The notes beneath the pieces were generated by a model. That model did not search any database and was not told the origin of the DNA. It saw only the letters and a program-made list of their open reading frames with translations. 64,000 nt of DNA. It comes from Gnetum montanum (taxonomy: Eukaryota > Streptophyta > Gnetopsida > Gnetales > Gnetaceae). The stretch is from the NCBI GenBank assembly GCA_015680685.1, contig MNCI01022616.1:364-64363 (forward strand), written 5' to 3'. Made by a program: the position numbers and the translations under genes. Positions 21,490 to 32,879 of this stretch are shown here, piece by piece. The first letter of the stretch is position 1; each line of letters opens with the position of its first letter.

Positions 21490-23965
21490 TTGGTTACAGT
21501 ATGTGTTAACATAACCGTATGCATGAAGCTCTACTGTTGGACTGAAGGGAGCTCTGAAGTCTTGTATGTTGGAGGAGCATGCATAGACTCAACTGCTTGT
21601 TGTTGTGAGAGCTTATCTGGGCTTCTAATTTTAAAGAAAGGTCTTCTCTTTTTACGGTTTTCAGAACTAGCAACGAGTTGAATGTTTACAGCTCTCATAG
21701 CATTACATTGCTACGGTTGAGTGGGGAGTTCCCCTTGCATTGTTGGAGCAAGAGGTATGGGAACTACCAGTGGAAGAGAGGCAGATGGATTTAAAGGATG
21801 GAACATATGTGGAGTATCTCCTGAAGGAGAAGGAGTCCTTCTAAAATACTTTCAAACTTAGTAGTGGATTTGGGGAGTTGTGTGATCCATAGAGTCACTT
21901 GGAGAAATCGGCTGCTACACATAATAGCCATAAGGATCATGTTGCCGATAAGGGTATTGTTGTCTCGGCAGTGGCATCCCCCATGATAGTGGCAATTGCC
22001 ACTGCTAATGTTGTTCGATGGGTTGTGGTGGAGTTCCACTTGGATAGTATGTTAACGGTTGGTGGAACTGTCTTAGGTTACCTTGAAGATAAGGTAACCT
22101 TCCGGGTGTCTATCGTTGGTTAAGTCTCAGGTTGAGTGCATACACCCTAGACTCTTGTAGGTGTGAGATGATTGGACGACATCCCTTAAGATGGTCATAT
22201 TGGTAGATCTCACATCCACCTTCATTGTCTGTGTTAGAATCCACAACCTCATCAAAGATAGTTATTTTTCCCTTATCCTTGTTATGTGCATGACCTAAAT
22301 CTCTCTGCTTTTTTTTGTCTTTATCACTACTTCATTCCTCCTTAGACTCCTCTACAATTTTCAAGATAGTTTCAAGTCTAGAGTCTAAGGAATCCCACAA
22401 TTGATCCACCTTAGTTGATACTTTTGTTGTTAGCTTTTGAATCGGCAAGGTTTTCCTATTAACCAACTCTTCGAGTGCTGACTCATCCTCCTCATCACAA
22501 AATCTCACTCCCTTCTTTCGAAGGGAAGGATCATGATTTTATTCTTTCACGCTCTCTCTTTTTTGTAGTTCACCTTCTTCTTTGGCTACTTGCTCCAACA
22601 AGTGATGAATTTCATGGGCTCTAAGTTTTGATAGTCTCCCTTGGGCATAAGTCCTAAGGATTCTCCTAGTCTCATGTCTTAGCCCATCTATGATGTGGCG
22701 AAGTTGATCCCACTGTGCATAGCCATGGCTCAGGCAATGATGTAACAATGCATAGTATCGGCCCATGGCAGCATCCAAGGGTTCATGAGTACCTTGCTTC
22801 CATCCTTGGATCTACTTACGCAAATTAGAAACTCCGGAGTACATTTGATATTTATCATTAAATAATTCTAACATTGTACTCCATCTCCTAATGGTTTCTG
22901 GTTCTAAGGACTGGTACCAACTCTCTGTTTCCTTGATGAGTGTCTTGGAAAACAACTTTAGTTTATGCCACTCATTCTCTATGTTTTGCAAGGCACAGGC
23001 ATCATGGAATGCCTATAAATGATTTTGCGGATCAACGTTGTACCCCCTTCAAAGCATGGAATATTGTTTATGTCTAAATGCTTGATCCAACTATCTCTTT
23101 GATGCCTTATTGGTATTCTCACTGTCTTCATTATATCTAGCATACTTTGGGTGGCAAGTAGGAGCTTTTCATGATCATCCCCTTCATGACATCTGTGATG
23201 TCTACGTTGTTCCCTACTTTCCCTTCATTCATGTCCTTGTCCTATCTCTTGACTTTCTCATCGAGGTCTCTCATTTTGGCTACCTCTATCCTCATCATTA
23301 TGCTCTTGATGGCTATGCCTAGATGTGCAAGGAGAGGGTGAATGATGTGATGAAGGAGAGGAAGAAGGGGAACCATTGCCATGATGATGTTTTCTACCTT
23401 CTCTTCAACAACTATGGCCCTGATCGTGATGATGATATAAGTGCCCATCCTTATCATGTGTTGTTATTCCCTCAGTGAATACTTGGCATTCATGAGGATC
23501 AAAACCAAGGTTGTGTATCATGGAGCATAGGTTCTGATACCCCACCTCCTCACCACATTAGAAGGGAAAACATCATTCGATAGTTAACCCGTTATAAGTG
23601 GTTCACCATCTCCAATTTCACTTAGGATGTGCAGGACCCCATTGCAATTCAACAATGTATGATATCTCTCCTACCTCGAGTTCCTTATACATTGTGTTGC
23701 TATGGGATGATAATCTATCATGTCAACATCACCTATAATGTATTCAGCATAGAGCTGTGTCATGCCTATTTGTGCAAGAGCATGAATAAGCATGTTAGGG
23801 ACTGCCCGATTTGGAGGTAACACTATGTTACCTTGCAAGTTTCTCCATCATAGCTATTCATCCTGATGGAGGATAAAAGTAAAATCTAGTACATACTCAT
23901 TGGGATGGGTATATACCACTCGACATTGTTGAGGAACTGGCCAGTCCACTTTTTGTCCTTAGATT
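21490..23965 (-). pseudogene. C2 gag
   Basis: The gag polyprotein of an Athila-like element, read from high to low coordinates. An N-terminal block at about 23960-23800 encodes the VNMVLPPN-like stretch repeated in C1, C3 and C4. A charged Arg/His/Ser-rich stretch follows (23460-23150). The capsid core (23070-22540) has MDAAMGRYYALLHHC, QWDQLRHIIDGLRHETRR and YAQGRLSKLRAHEIHHLLEQVAKEEGEL. An acidic tail with a YDHPKGC motif comes next (22200), then a Pro/Gln-rich linker (22040-21490). Frames break many times. The upper edge at 23965 is a direct join to the broken reverse transcriptase of C1. Confidence 0.7.
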
Positions 23966-24405
23966 TTCTAGCTAGGTTAATGTTGCCTATACGGTTGTCT
24001 TTGAGGTTTCATGGAGGAGTCGGTGTAAATTCTATATTGGCATATCCTAGGATCTATTCCAGTTAATTTGAGATATGACCAAGCGAAGGCTTTCAACAAT
24101 TTATTTATCACTTTCAACAATCTTTCTTTTCATTGAGGAGCAAGCTTTGTGTTAATAATTACCAGTTTTTCATTTTTAAGAAACCTGTATTCCATACCGA
24201 TGGGCAATGATTTTAGCTCAAGGGGCTCTTGCTTAAACTTATTAGGGATTTCCAACATCCCCTAGTTGATATTTTCAAGGTCAAGACTTCGAAGTTGGAG
24301 ATGTACTTCCTCTAATTTGTCTATGCTATTGATGTAAGCACAAGTCAAACCCTCAGCTGGTTCCATGCATATAGTTGAATTGCTCTCTTGATCATCTGTT
24401 AGCCA
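23966..24405 (-). pseudogene. C1 reverse transcriptase, N-terminal stub
   Basis: On the minus strand the C1 protease is followed by the conserved lead-in to Athila reverse transcriptase. Motifs are EPLELKSLPIGMEYRFL, KERLLKVINKLLKAFAWSY and GIDPRICQYRIY, with Pro/Arg-rich sequence after. It stops near 23966, where the N-terminal part of C2 gag begins, so fingers, palm and catalytic motifs are all missing. This stub shows the C family was once autonomous. C2 and C3 lack it. Confidence 0.65.
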
Positions 24406-25065
24406 CTAGGTTTTTTCTTGTCTTGTGGCTACTGCATATAGGAATCTTTGTATATTAGTTACTTGTGTGCACTGATTACATGCAAGAAATATTAAACGTT
24501 GCACAAACCATGACTTCTGCATGCAATTACACCCTATGTCATTGTATGCGATACATGGAACTTTCTTCTTCTTGATCTTTTCAAATGTATTTTCCTTTGA
24601 TATTTTTAGGGAAAGATCGTGGATACCTAAGCACGTGTTAGTTGTGATTAGCCATGCTCTTTCCATTATGATTGGGAATTCCCCTTTACCATTGTTCACT
24701 TGAATCACAAGGAAGTTGGTTGGATACGACCATGCACAAATAGTGGTGACAATGTCCTCCAGTAGTCCCAATGGGACAATGATGGACTGGTCAGCCAACT
24801 CTAAATGAATGTTACTCTTTTTTAGTAGAGGAAGGTTCCAGGCCTTCTACATTTCTTGAGAGATTAAGTTGACACCAGAACTTGAATTCAAAAGAGCTTT
24901 ACACGGCTCATTTCTAGCGATTTGTAGATATATTAAAGGACTCCTAGGATTAGAGAATTTCCTAGGAAGATGGCCAACTTTTATCCAATTGGTGATGGCA
25001 TGAGTTAACATGACTGTATGCATTGAGCACGATTTTTTGATTGAAGGGAGCTTCGAAGCTTCAAG
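24406..25065 (-). pseudogene. C1 protease
   Basis: Athila-like protease with MADQSIIVPLGLLEDIVTTICAW, TNFLVIQVNNGKGEFPIIM and TNTCLGIHDLSLKI. The active-site Asp segment lies upstream around 24860-24900 and is damaged by stops. GRPWL of C2 reads RAWL here. It is followed directly by the reverse-transcriptase stub. Confidence 0.65.
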
Positions 25066-27330
25066 TCATAGTGAGGCGGTTGAAGAATTAGCCACTTGTG
25101 GTTGCAAGTCCTTAGTTGGGCTATTGGTTCTAAAGAAAGGTATTTTCTTCATGTGGTTGTCAAAACCAATAGTAGGTTGAGGGTTAACAGCCCTTGTGGC
25201 GTTATGTTGTTGCGGTTGGGTAGGGAGTTCACCTTGCATAGCTGGAGTAGATGGCAATGCAGTTAAGGGTGGAAGAGATGTAGCTGGATAAGAAGGATGG
25301 TATGTTTGTTAAATATCGCCCCTAGGAGAAGGAGTCCTATAATACTCATAAGCTTAGTAGTGAGATTGAAGAGTAACGTGACTAGTAGAGTCACGTGGAG
25401 AGATTGGTTGTTGCACATAATATCCATACGGGTCAACTTGTCGATAAGGATACTATTGCCTTGGTGGTGGTCTTCGTCATGACTGTGGGTACTACCATTG
25501 TCGATACTACTCGATCGATTGTGGTGGAGTTCCACTTAGATAATACATTAAGGGTTGGTGAAACTATCTTTAGTTATCTTGAGGATAAGGTAACCTTCGG
25601 GGTGTTTTCCTTTTGTTTAATCATGGGTTGAGTGCATACACCCCAGACTCCTGCAGATGTGAAATTATAAGGCAACATCCCTTAGGATGGTCATATTGGA
25701 ATATCTGACATCCACTATCATTATCTATATCCAAATCCACAACCTCTTCGATGATGGTAAGTTTGCCCTTACCCTTGTTACGTGCATGTTTAGTTTCTCT
25801 CTTTTTTCTTTTTTCACGATCACTACCTTGCTCTTTAGACTCCTCTACTATTTTAAGAATGGTTTGAAATTTATCATCTAGGGAGTCCCACATTTGGTCC
25901 ACCTTTGTCGATACTTCCGATGCCAGTTTTTGAATGGGCAAAGTTTTTCTATTCACCATCTCTTCAAGTGATGACTCTTCTTCATCCTTACAAAATCTTG
26001 CTCCCTTCTTTTGGAGGGAAGGATCTCTGTTATATTCCTCCGCACTCTCTCTTTTCCTTAACTCGCCTTCTTCTATAGCAACTTGCTCCACTAATCTTTG
26101 AACTTGATGGGTCCTAAGCTCAGATAGCCTTCCTTGGGCATACGTCCCAAGGCTTCTTCACATTTCATGCCTAAGCCCATCTACGAGATGGCGTAGTTGA
26201 TCCCCCTACAAATAACCACGGCCAGGACAACAATGTAATAGTGCATAATAGTAGCCCATGATAGCATTTAAGGGTTCATGACCTCCTTGTTTCCATCCTT
26301 GGATTTTCTTTCATAGGTTGAATACTCAAGAGTACATTTAGTACATATCGTTGAATAATTCTCACATGGTACTCCACCTACGAATGGATTTCAGTTCTAT
26401 GAACTGATACCAACTCTCTGCTTCTTTGACTAGTGTTTGTGAGAACAACTTAAGTTTTTTCCATTCGCTTTCTATGTTTTGTAAGGCACATACATCATGA
26501 AATGCTTGTAGATGATTTTGAGGATCAGCATTGTACCATCCTTCAAATCGTGGGATGTTGTTAATGTCTAATCTCTTGATCCTACTATATTTTTGGTGCC
26601 CTGTTGGGATCCTAACAGCCTCAATTATATCTAGCATACTTTGAGTAGTGAGTAGGGGTTCATCGTGATTGTCTATTCTATGGTGTCTATGATGCCTATG
26701 TTGTTCCCTACTCTCCCTTCTTTCACAGTGTGTTTCTCTAGAGTTCCCTCATCCCCTTTCTTGACTATTTTGTCTATGAATCCTACTTTGCCTACCCTTA
26801 TCCTCATGGTCTTTTTCATTGTGACTATGTCTAGATCCTGAAGGAGAGGGTGAAGAAGATGATGAAGGTGAAGAAGAAGAAGGACCATCACCATATTAGT
26901 TCCTACTTCCTTCTCTTTAGTGGTCATAGCCCCAATCATAATTACGATCAAGATGTCCATTTTTGTCATGTTTTCATGTTCCTTTTTTAGCTCCTTTGTG
27001 TCTGTCGATACCAGAATCTGGGTTATGGATAACTGAGTAAAGATTTTGATACACAACCCCTTGACCGAAGTCAATAGGAGGAACATCATTGTGTGGCCAA
27101 CTACCTGAGGCAGGTTACCCACCCTCATTTTTGCTTAGGACATGTGGGACATTTTGCCACAACTTTCTCTTCATGGATTCTTGACGTCTCTCCTCCTATA
27201 AATCCCTTTGACATTGTGCCTCCATGGGTCAATACTCTCTCAAGTCATGATCATGCACAACATACTCTGCCTATAAGTGCTGCATACCAATTCATGTGAG
27301 ATCACAAAGAAGCATGCTTGGGATAGAGTG
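25066..27330 (-). pseudogene. C1 gag
   Basis: The same gag as C2. The charged N-terminal stretch lies at 27128-26673. The capsid core starts at MLDIIEAVRIPTGHQKYSRIKRLDINNIPRFEGWYN (26637), through LQAFHDVCALQNIE and ESWYQFIELKSIRRW. The tail (26091-25621) carries MEQVAIEEGELRKRE and QYDHPKGCC. A Pro/Gln-rich linker with a YYRTPSP-like motif runs to 25066. The capsid core is broken near 26360. The frame is more open than in C2. Confidence 0.7.
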
Positions 27331-27665
27331 ATCCAGAGGTAACACTATGTTACCTTCTAAATCTCCCCAACAAAATTGTTCATCCTAGTGGCGGATAAAG
27401 GTATATTTCAATACATATTCATTGGGATGAACATATACCACATGAAATTGTTGAGGGACTGGCGGGTTATCATGCGTACTATGCCTCCGATTATTCCCTA
27501 TATCAGACCTAGGAGATGAAACACTTTCATGCGAAGAAGGAGACACGATTGTCTATTTAGTGTGCAATGTATTATTATTTACTATTTTTCTTTAACCAAC
27601 TCCAAGGGTTCATTCCAATGATGTGAAAGATTTCCTATGTTTTGGTTAGCACACAAACAACAAAG

Positions 27666-27683
27666 TCCCTAGCAACAGCACCA
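27666..27683 (-). other. C1 primer-binding site
   Basis: TGGTGCTGTTGCTAGGGA on the minus strand directly follows the LTR end. It is two or three changes from the C3 site TGGTGCCATTGCCGGGGA, the usual form in plant Athila-type and related elements. Confidence 0.75.
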
Positions 27684-28404
27684 ATGATGAGCAATGAGGT
27701 ATCCCTACGCTCATCCATACGAATACAAGTGTCCATGCATGATCCAGTCAAATTCCAAGGACTAAGTGCTTATGCGTCTTTGTGAAACAAGAATGGGTTG
27801 ATCAATCATTGTCTTCCCAAGCTTACTTGTATGTCACGATTGTATGGTTAAGTAAACTTGAGGCATATGATTTTTATACTTTTTTGTGTTTTTATCTCTG
27901 TTTCTAATAAGCGAGGAGAGAGATAACCAAGTAACTAGTTTAATTTAACTACTTATTAACTAGGCTCTAACTAATCCTAACACTAGTATGCATTTTCACT
28001 TGTCGTACACATCCTGAACCAGTGCAACACTACTGGGATTACCAAACGCTAATTGTTACTAGGTTACCAAGTGTTACACGCATGCTCGAAGTGATCTTAC
28101 TATGTGTGCTTACTTAGGAGAGTTATAGAGTGAGAGAGAATCATTAATTAACTAAGGAAAGCATTAAGTAACAGTAATTCACATTAATTAATCTATTCTG
28201 AATGCTACAAGGTTTATCACAAAGTTCTTCTTTACTGCCGTACATAAGCTGTGCTCAGGTACACAATGCTCGAATAAAGATTCATTCACTTTATGACTCC
28301 TACTGCAGGCACGCAGAAATCATTCTAACTTTGAGAGGGAGAAAAGGCAAGAGTTTGGATAAGGGACTAAGACTAACTATGCAAACCAAGTGCACTTGCC
28401 TCTT

Positions 28405-28412
28405 ATTTATAG
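28405..28412 (-). promoter_or_regulatory. TATA box of the C-family LTR
   Basis: TATAAATA followed by AGAGGC. The same words straddle the insertion point of element B at 57579. Confidence 0.5.
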
Positions 28413-28429
28413 GCAACGAGGCAGGCCAT

Positions 28430-28500
28430 GATATCGCGTACATGATATCGCATGGAAGGCCATAATATCGTGTACACGATATCGTAGATGCGATATTGTG
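28430..28500. repeat. GATATCG repeats with an 18-bp palindrome
   Basis: Five ATATCG or CGATAT words in 70 bases. 28465-28482 reads ATATCGTGTACACGATAT, identical on both strands. Confidence 0.8.
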
Positions 28501-28503
28501 GTT

Positions 28504-29038
28504 CATCAACACTACTCTAGGGAAGCACTACTTGGCACTACCCAAGAGTCCCAAAGTAACCAAATATTCTAGAGTGGACTCAAGGTGGACTATGCCTTAA
28601 TGTCCTTAAGAACCTATGAGCATAGTATAAGTACACAATCTATATGTCACATGTTAATCCATGGTTAGGGGCATTGTGAGGATGCCTTTGTTATCATATA
28701 AGCAACTGAAATAATGCAACATATACAAAATACTCAAGAGCACTATCATACACATAGAGACAACTTTATCTTAAAAGTATTAAGATGTGTTCCTCCTCTA
28801 ATGCATCTAGTCCAAAGCCCCACTTCATAAAGAAGGTCAATAGCCCAAGCATTAGAGCCAAAGTTCCTCCATAAGCCTACATATCCTTGTGATGTACTAC
28901 ATAAGGAATTAGGGTCATGTAGTTCTTTGGTCATGGTGAAGATAGCAAGGAACCTATAAGGATCTCCACACTCCTTTTGGCCCCCATTCCAAAAGGGAAA
29001 TTGACTTCAATGCATAAGTAAGACACGTTTTTCCTACA
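28504..29038 (-). repeat. Element D 3' LTR
   Basis: A direct repeat of 30523-31055, recognised by shared blocks such as TTAGGGGCATT and ATGCCTTTRTTATCATATAAGC. On the minus strand it starts TGTAGGAAAAACG at 29038 and is preceded by the purine tract AGTAGGGAAGAG. The low-coordinate end is poorly defined (28500-28513). Confidence 0.65.
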
Positions 29039-30522
29039 CTCTTCCCTACTTGAAATAAGTAATATCTTCGAAGCATAAGTCTTTGTGTGTACACTACCTA
29101 ATCATGAAAAGCAACATGAATAGCAATGATCATCTACATCCAAGGGAAGACTACTTTGTACCTTGTTAAAATCACCCCTCATGCCTAGTTGTAGCCTACC
29201 ACTAGCATGAGCAAGAATTTTTGGGATATTAGCCTCATTGTGATAATCATGTTGGGGGCATTCCCTTCTCTTGAAATATTTAAAATATTTGTGCTCCCTT
29301 CTTAGAAACATAATTAAAAGTTATGCTTCCTATTCAATGTCATAGCCAAAGAACGTGTGCCTTCTACTCAAAGTCACAATCTATCTTTTTGTCCTTACTC
29401 CCTTCCTTCCCCTCTCTTTTTCACTCTCCCTTGCTTCCTCCCTAACTCTTCCTCATTCTCTTCATTGCTTGCTCGCTCTCTTGCTTCCTCCCTTCCTCCT
29501 ACGCTCGCATTCTCCCTTGATCCCTTCCTCTCCCTAACCCTCTCCCTCTTTCCCTTCCTCCCTCTCCCTCCTTCTTCCTTCTCCTCCTCCTCCTCCCCTT
29601 CTCCATTTCCCTCTTCCTCTTCCTCTCCCTCCTCCTCCACCTTCCCTTCTCCCCCTTCTCCTCTTCCTCCTCCTTCCCCTCCCCCTCTCTTCCCTCCCCT
29701 CTCCCTCCTCTCTCTCCTCCCCTTTTTCCTTCCTCTCCCTCCTCTCTCCCCTCCCCCTACTCCTTCCTCTCTCTCCCTCATCCTTTCCCTCCCCTCTCTT
29801 CTCCCCCTTTCTCCTCCCACCTCCTCTCCTTCTTCCCCTCCTTCCTACCCTCCATTCTTTTTACCCTCTAACCCTCCTTGAGACATTTAAGCTAAAGACA
29901 TTTTATAAGTTAAATAGATTCAAGAATAACCACATGGCAAAGGAAATACATTACAACAAGAAACACTGATGCCATACATTACCTTATATTCGATACATAA
30001 CTGAACAACCATCTTAAACTATCACAAAGATCACCCATAGGAGAGAATATGCTTCTTCCACAATTTACTATAACTAACCTGGGTACACAAAATTATTTTC
30101 AATAAAGTGAAGATCATCAATAACATTCCCTTGGCATATCACATGATTTCTTAATACAAAATTTTGAGCTAAAGCATGTTTGTGTTTTGTGCAAAAGCTT
30201 ACCCCAACAAAATAGAACTCCCTTGAAATCATTTAGCCATTTTTGATCTGATAGATGACATACAATTGCATCATCCACTAGTGATAACTACTCCCATAAC
30301 CAACAAACTCAAAAGTTATTCTAACCCCTTTAGCTTAAGGTAGACAACACATGTATGTGTCATCTACTTGTAGCAACTAGTCACACAATTTGATCCTCTA
30401 CAAGAGTAAGATTAAGATCTATTCACTTATCTTTATGCATTTTATTTGTCATTTGTAACTACTTTGCAATATAATTTGAATGTGTCTTCTACTTGAACCA
30501 AAACCTTGGCTTCAATCCCAAA
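29039..30522 (-). mobile_element. Element D internal region, no visible genes
   Basis: About 1.5 kb between two direct repeats with no gag or pol similarity. A possible primer-binding site TTTGGGATTGAAGCC sits at the 30522 end. It matches 9 of 13 positions of the initiator-Met site used by copia-type elements. The centre (29390-29875) is a pyrimidine-rich block. This fits a small non-autonomous LTR element. Confidence 0.5.
29390..29878. repeat. Long CT-rich (polypyrimidine) tract
   Basis: Nearly 490 bases almost free of G and poor in A on the plus strand, built from CTCCCT, TTCCTC and CTCTCC words. Open frames on both strands here are artefacts of composition. Confidence 0.9.
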
Positions 30523-31055
30523 TGTAATAGCATTGCTATGGGGAAGCATCACTTGGCATCACCCAAAAGTTCCAAAGTTGCCAAACGTTTCAAAGTAGAC
30601 TTAAGGTGGACTACACCTCAACATCCTCAAGAACTTACAAGTACAACATAATTACACAACTCACATGCCACATGTTAGTTTGGTTAGGGGCATTACAAGA
30701 ATGCCTTTATTATCATATAAGCGACCAAACCAATACAACATACATAACATACTCAGGAGCACTAGCATACACATAAAGACACCTTTCCCTTAAGAGAGCT
30801 AAGGTGCACTCCTACTCTACTGCATCCAACCCTAAGCCTTACTCTATAGGGAAAGGTGGTGATCTAAGTATTATAGCCAAAGCTTTTCTACAAGTCTAAA
30901 TATCCTTATGATGTAATACACAAGAAATCGTAGCCATGTAGTTCTTTAGTGATGGTTAAGATATAGCATGGAACCCATAAGAATCTCAACACTCATTCTA
31001 GCCCTTGTCTCGAAAGAAAAATAACCTTCAATCCATGAACAAGGCATATTTTCCT
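30523..31055 (-). repeat. Element D 5' LTR
   Basis: The direct-repeat partner of 28504-29038. On the minus strand it starts TATAGGAAAATATG (ancestral TG changed to TA) at 31055 and ends TATTACA at 30523. By eye the two copies differ at about one base in five, so the insertion is old. Confidence 0.65.
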
Positions 31056-32860
31056 ATACTTATGCTATGAATCGAAGTGGTTTCCTTCATTTGCATGAGC
31101 ATTCTTTTCAAAGGAACATTCCACCAAAATGAATATGGACTTTTTGAACACATATGATAAATGACTATAAGAAGACATAGTCAATATCAAATGTAATTAA
31201 GATAAAGGCTTATATTATGCTTAATTTCCATTAGTGACTTAACTTGACAATGATCTACCAAAGTATCATGTTGGAAATGTCTTATATAGTCAAATAGCTT
31301 CTAAATTTTTTTTAAAAAAATAAGCTTATGATAAAAGTATTACAATTAGGACTTGAGTTTTGGACATGGATTCATCAAATAATAACTATTGGTGAAGTTC
31401 TATTTTTTTCTAAGATTCCTAATCAAGGCCTTAACCCCAAACTATACATCCAAAGAGTACATGTTGCACAATTATTTGAAATAAATCTTGTCAAATTACT
31501 CAAGACATATCGCCAATAGGATACATTAGAAGAACTATAATAAAATATAATGATACCTTAAGTATGATCCCAATTAATAAGTATGGGCAAGTTCGAATAT
31601 TATAATATATACATTTGTTATTTGATATGTATAATTCTTCTAGCCATTTGCAACTTTTTGTGATATATAAATATCTTGTACCTTTATTTTATTAGTACGA
31701 GCTAATCTAATAAGGTAGGCAAAGGATTTAACAATAGTAGTTAACTCAATGTCTAACTAGCATTATAAGGATTACCACTTCAAGTTACACCTACTTGAAT
31801 TCTAAATACCATGTTTGTTTGAGTTATCATACCTCTAAAACATATCACTAAATAGTTTAATGCTCCAACATCAATGACCAAATTTTGAAGTTCTAATGCT
31901 TATTAAAGTCAACAAAAATATGGCAAGTTTTACTAGTAATCTTTAGATCAAAATCTAGAGATCCTATAACCTTCAATCCCAAATAATAACTAATGAAGAG
32001 GTTTATCAATGAAACAATCAAGTACATATTTTTCTTTGAAAGCCCTAAATTTCTCATCACCTTCGTTGGGAAAATCATAAATCAAATGATTTAAATTTGT
32101 AACTCAATCAAAGTATATTCTACAAGGATAACTTTTTAACAAAATGGTGGCTACAAATATGGAATCACCATAGCAATATCTATAAAGAACGAAAATGTTA
32201 GAAATTAGTTTGAAGCAATTTACAGGTTAGATATACATTTTAAAATTGTAAAAATAAAAATAAAAAATGATAAAGCTTTAATAAAATTAATATTAACAAA
32301 ATTAAAATATAAATTAAAGCACCCCTCAAGAAAAGTCAAATAGAGAAATTTCCAATGAAGATAAAAGTGAGACCTTTCAGAGCATTATATTATGGAAACA
32401 AAGGAAGTGATTCTGAAACCATGCAGAGCACAATGCTTAAAAAGATAACACGCTTGGTGTTATACAAAGTTTGAAGATGAAATTTTGAATAGTTTGACCT
32501 CCAAATAACATTCAAAATAAAATTTGAATGATCATTTTGATTGAATTTCAACATAGAATTTGAGGGATAATTTTGTTTGAGTTCAGGAACTGGCATTTGT
32601 GGAAGTTCTCTAAAATCTTAAATGCTGACAAACCAGCTTGCATAAAAGTTTGCAATGATTGCTATGAAAGCAAGGATTTCACTTAAAATACAAATGACCC
32701 AGACAACTTATTTTTTCGAGCTTGGTCTCAATATCATTTTATGCGTGCTTGAACCTGTGTAAACAAACACACGTTATTTTAGCAGCCATGGAGAATTTCC
32801 ATCTACATTACTTCCAAAACAGACGTTAGGAGTCCTCTCTGCTTTTAAGATTCTCCACTC
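31056..32860. other. AT-rich sequence, nothing recognised
   Basis: About 1.8 kb of AT-rich DNA. Short open frames at 31328-31519 (plus) and 31893-32078 (minus) show no motif I know. Confidence 0.5.
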
Positions 32861-32879
32861 TTTGCTAATACCTACTAAC

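Larger units (their letters stand above)
27685..28503 (-). repeat. C1 LTR (partial)
   Basis: On the minus strand it ends ATTGCTCATCA just before the primer-binding site. It shares blocks with C3 (38196-38411), the fragment at 57579-58291 and C4 (60623-61330). These include TATAAAAATCATAT and the block with CAACACTACTGGGATTACC. A TATA box (CCTATAAATAAGAGGC) lies near 28413. The upper part is cut by element D. Confidence 0.7.

Noticed and set aside
29357-29881. Pro/Ser/Leu-rich plus frame and Glu/Arg/Gly-rich minus frame
   Set aside because: Both are produced by the CT-rich tract; CT-only sequence cannot easily form stops on either strand.
31328-32078. Possible copia remnants in AT-rich sequence
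   Set aside because: The short frames have none of the integrase or reverse-transcriptase motifs needed to support this.
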